Position numbers and translations under genes: made by a program. The notes beneath the pieces are model-generated. The model did not search any database and was not told where the DNA came from. It was given only the letters and a program-made list of their open reading frames with translations. A DNA stretch of 22,529 nucleotides from CAYUIS01 sp964444825 (GTDB lineage: Bacteria > Chloroflexota > Anaerolineae > B4-G1), in the NCBI GenBank assembly GCA_964444825.1, contig CAYUIS010000082.1, forward strand, positions 1-22,529, written 5' to 3'. Below are positions 22,527-22,529 of the stretch, piece after piece (the first letter of the stretch is position 1; every line of letters begins with the position of its first letter).

Positions 22527-22529
22527 CAG

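Noticed and set aside
1..22529. CRISPR arrays, tRNA/rRNA genes, insertion sequences, prophage
   Set aside because: No regularly spaced repeats, cloverleaf-like gaps, transposase motifs or phage structural genes were seen; gaps between genes are too short for most of these.

Overview
The window looks like a chromosomal stretch of a GC-rich bacterium. I favour Chloroflexota (Anaerolineae-like) by inference. The grounds are the MoxR/DUF58/ABC-2 envelope cluster with large membrane-anchored proteins, and a GT-C-type membrane glycosyltransferase carrying a C-terminal beta-sandwich of the kind I associate with that phylum. There is no marker gene such as rRNA, so the placement is tentative. I see no rRNA, tRNA, CRISPR array, insertion sequence or phage gene, and coding density is very high. 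No stretch longer than 300 bases lacks a gene.

Region 1 (1-12205, minus strand) reads as one long transcription unit. It starts from a near-consensus extended -10 promoter at 12172-12199. In transcription order it holds: a large signal-peptide-bearing two-TM protein with a glutamine-amidotransferase-like fold; an ABC-2 exporter (one ATPase, two permeases); a three-TM protein with a long acidic helical tail, split by an in-frame TGA; a HAD-Nudix fusion; an oligoendopeptidase F-like M3 peptidase; a sugar-phosphate-isomerase-like TIM barrel; a MoxR AAA+ ATPase; and a DUF58 protein cut by the window edge. Genes are separated by 0-54 bases, and several overlap by ATGA or TAATG. The membrane proteins, MoxR and DUF58 probably form an envelope chaperone/transport system. 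The three soluble enzymes in the middle look like passengers or a linked housekeeping function.

Region 2 (12244-16254, plus strand) holds a GT-C-like membrane glycosyltransferase divergent from region 1, an L,D-transpeptidase with a twin-arginine signal, and a P-loop kinase-like protein. The first two suggest cell-surface glycan and peptidoglycan work.

Region 3 (16172-22529, minus strand) begins with rsmD, which has its own good promoter and whose end overlaps the convergent P-loop gene by 83 bases. Upstream of it lies a tight seven-gene cluster: a stand-alone GyrI-like effector-binding protein, an AraC regulator with a GyrI-like domain, a permuted papain-like (YiiX-type) hydrolase, an AlkD-like DNA glycosylase, a double GNAT acetyltransferase, a class I glutamine amidotransferase-like protein and an MBL-fold hydrolase. 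The theme looks like small-molecule sensing plus stress or repair, but this is inference. At the right edge a plus-strand promoter with an imperfect dyad points out of the window.

I did not find a clearly new biological system. The most checkable oddities are the in-frame TGA in the envelope gene, the heptanucleotide repeat inside a signal-peptide region, the HAD-Nudix fusion inside the MoxR operon, the altered RsmD catalytic motif and the dyad promoter at the edge.
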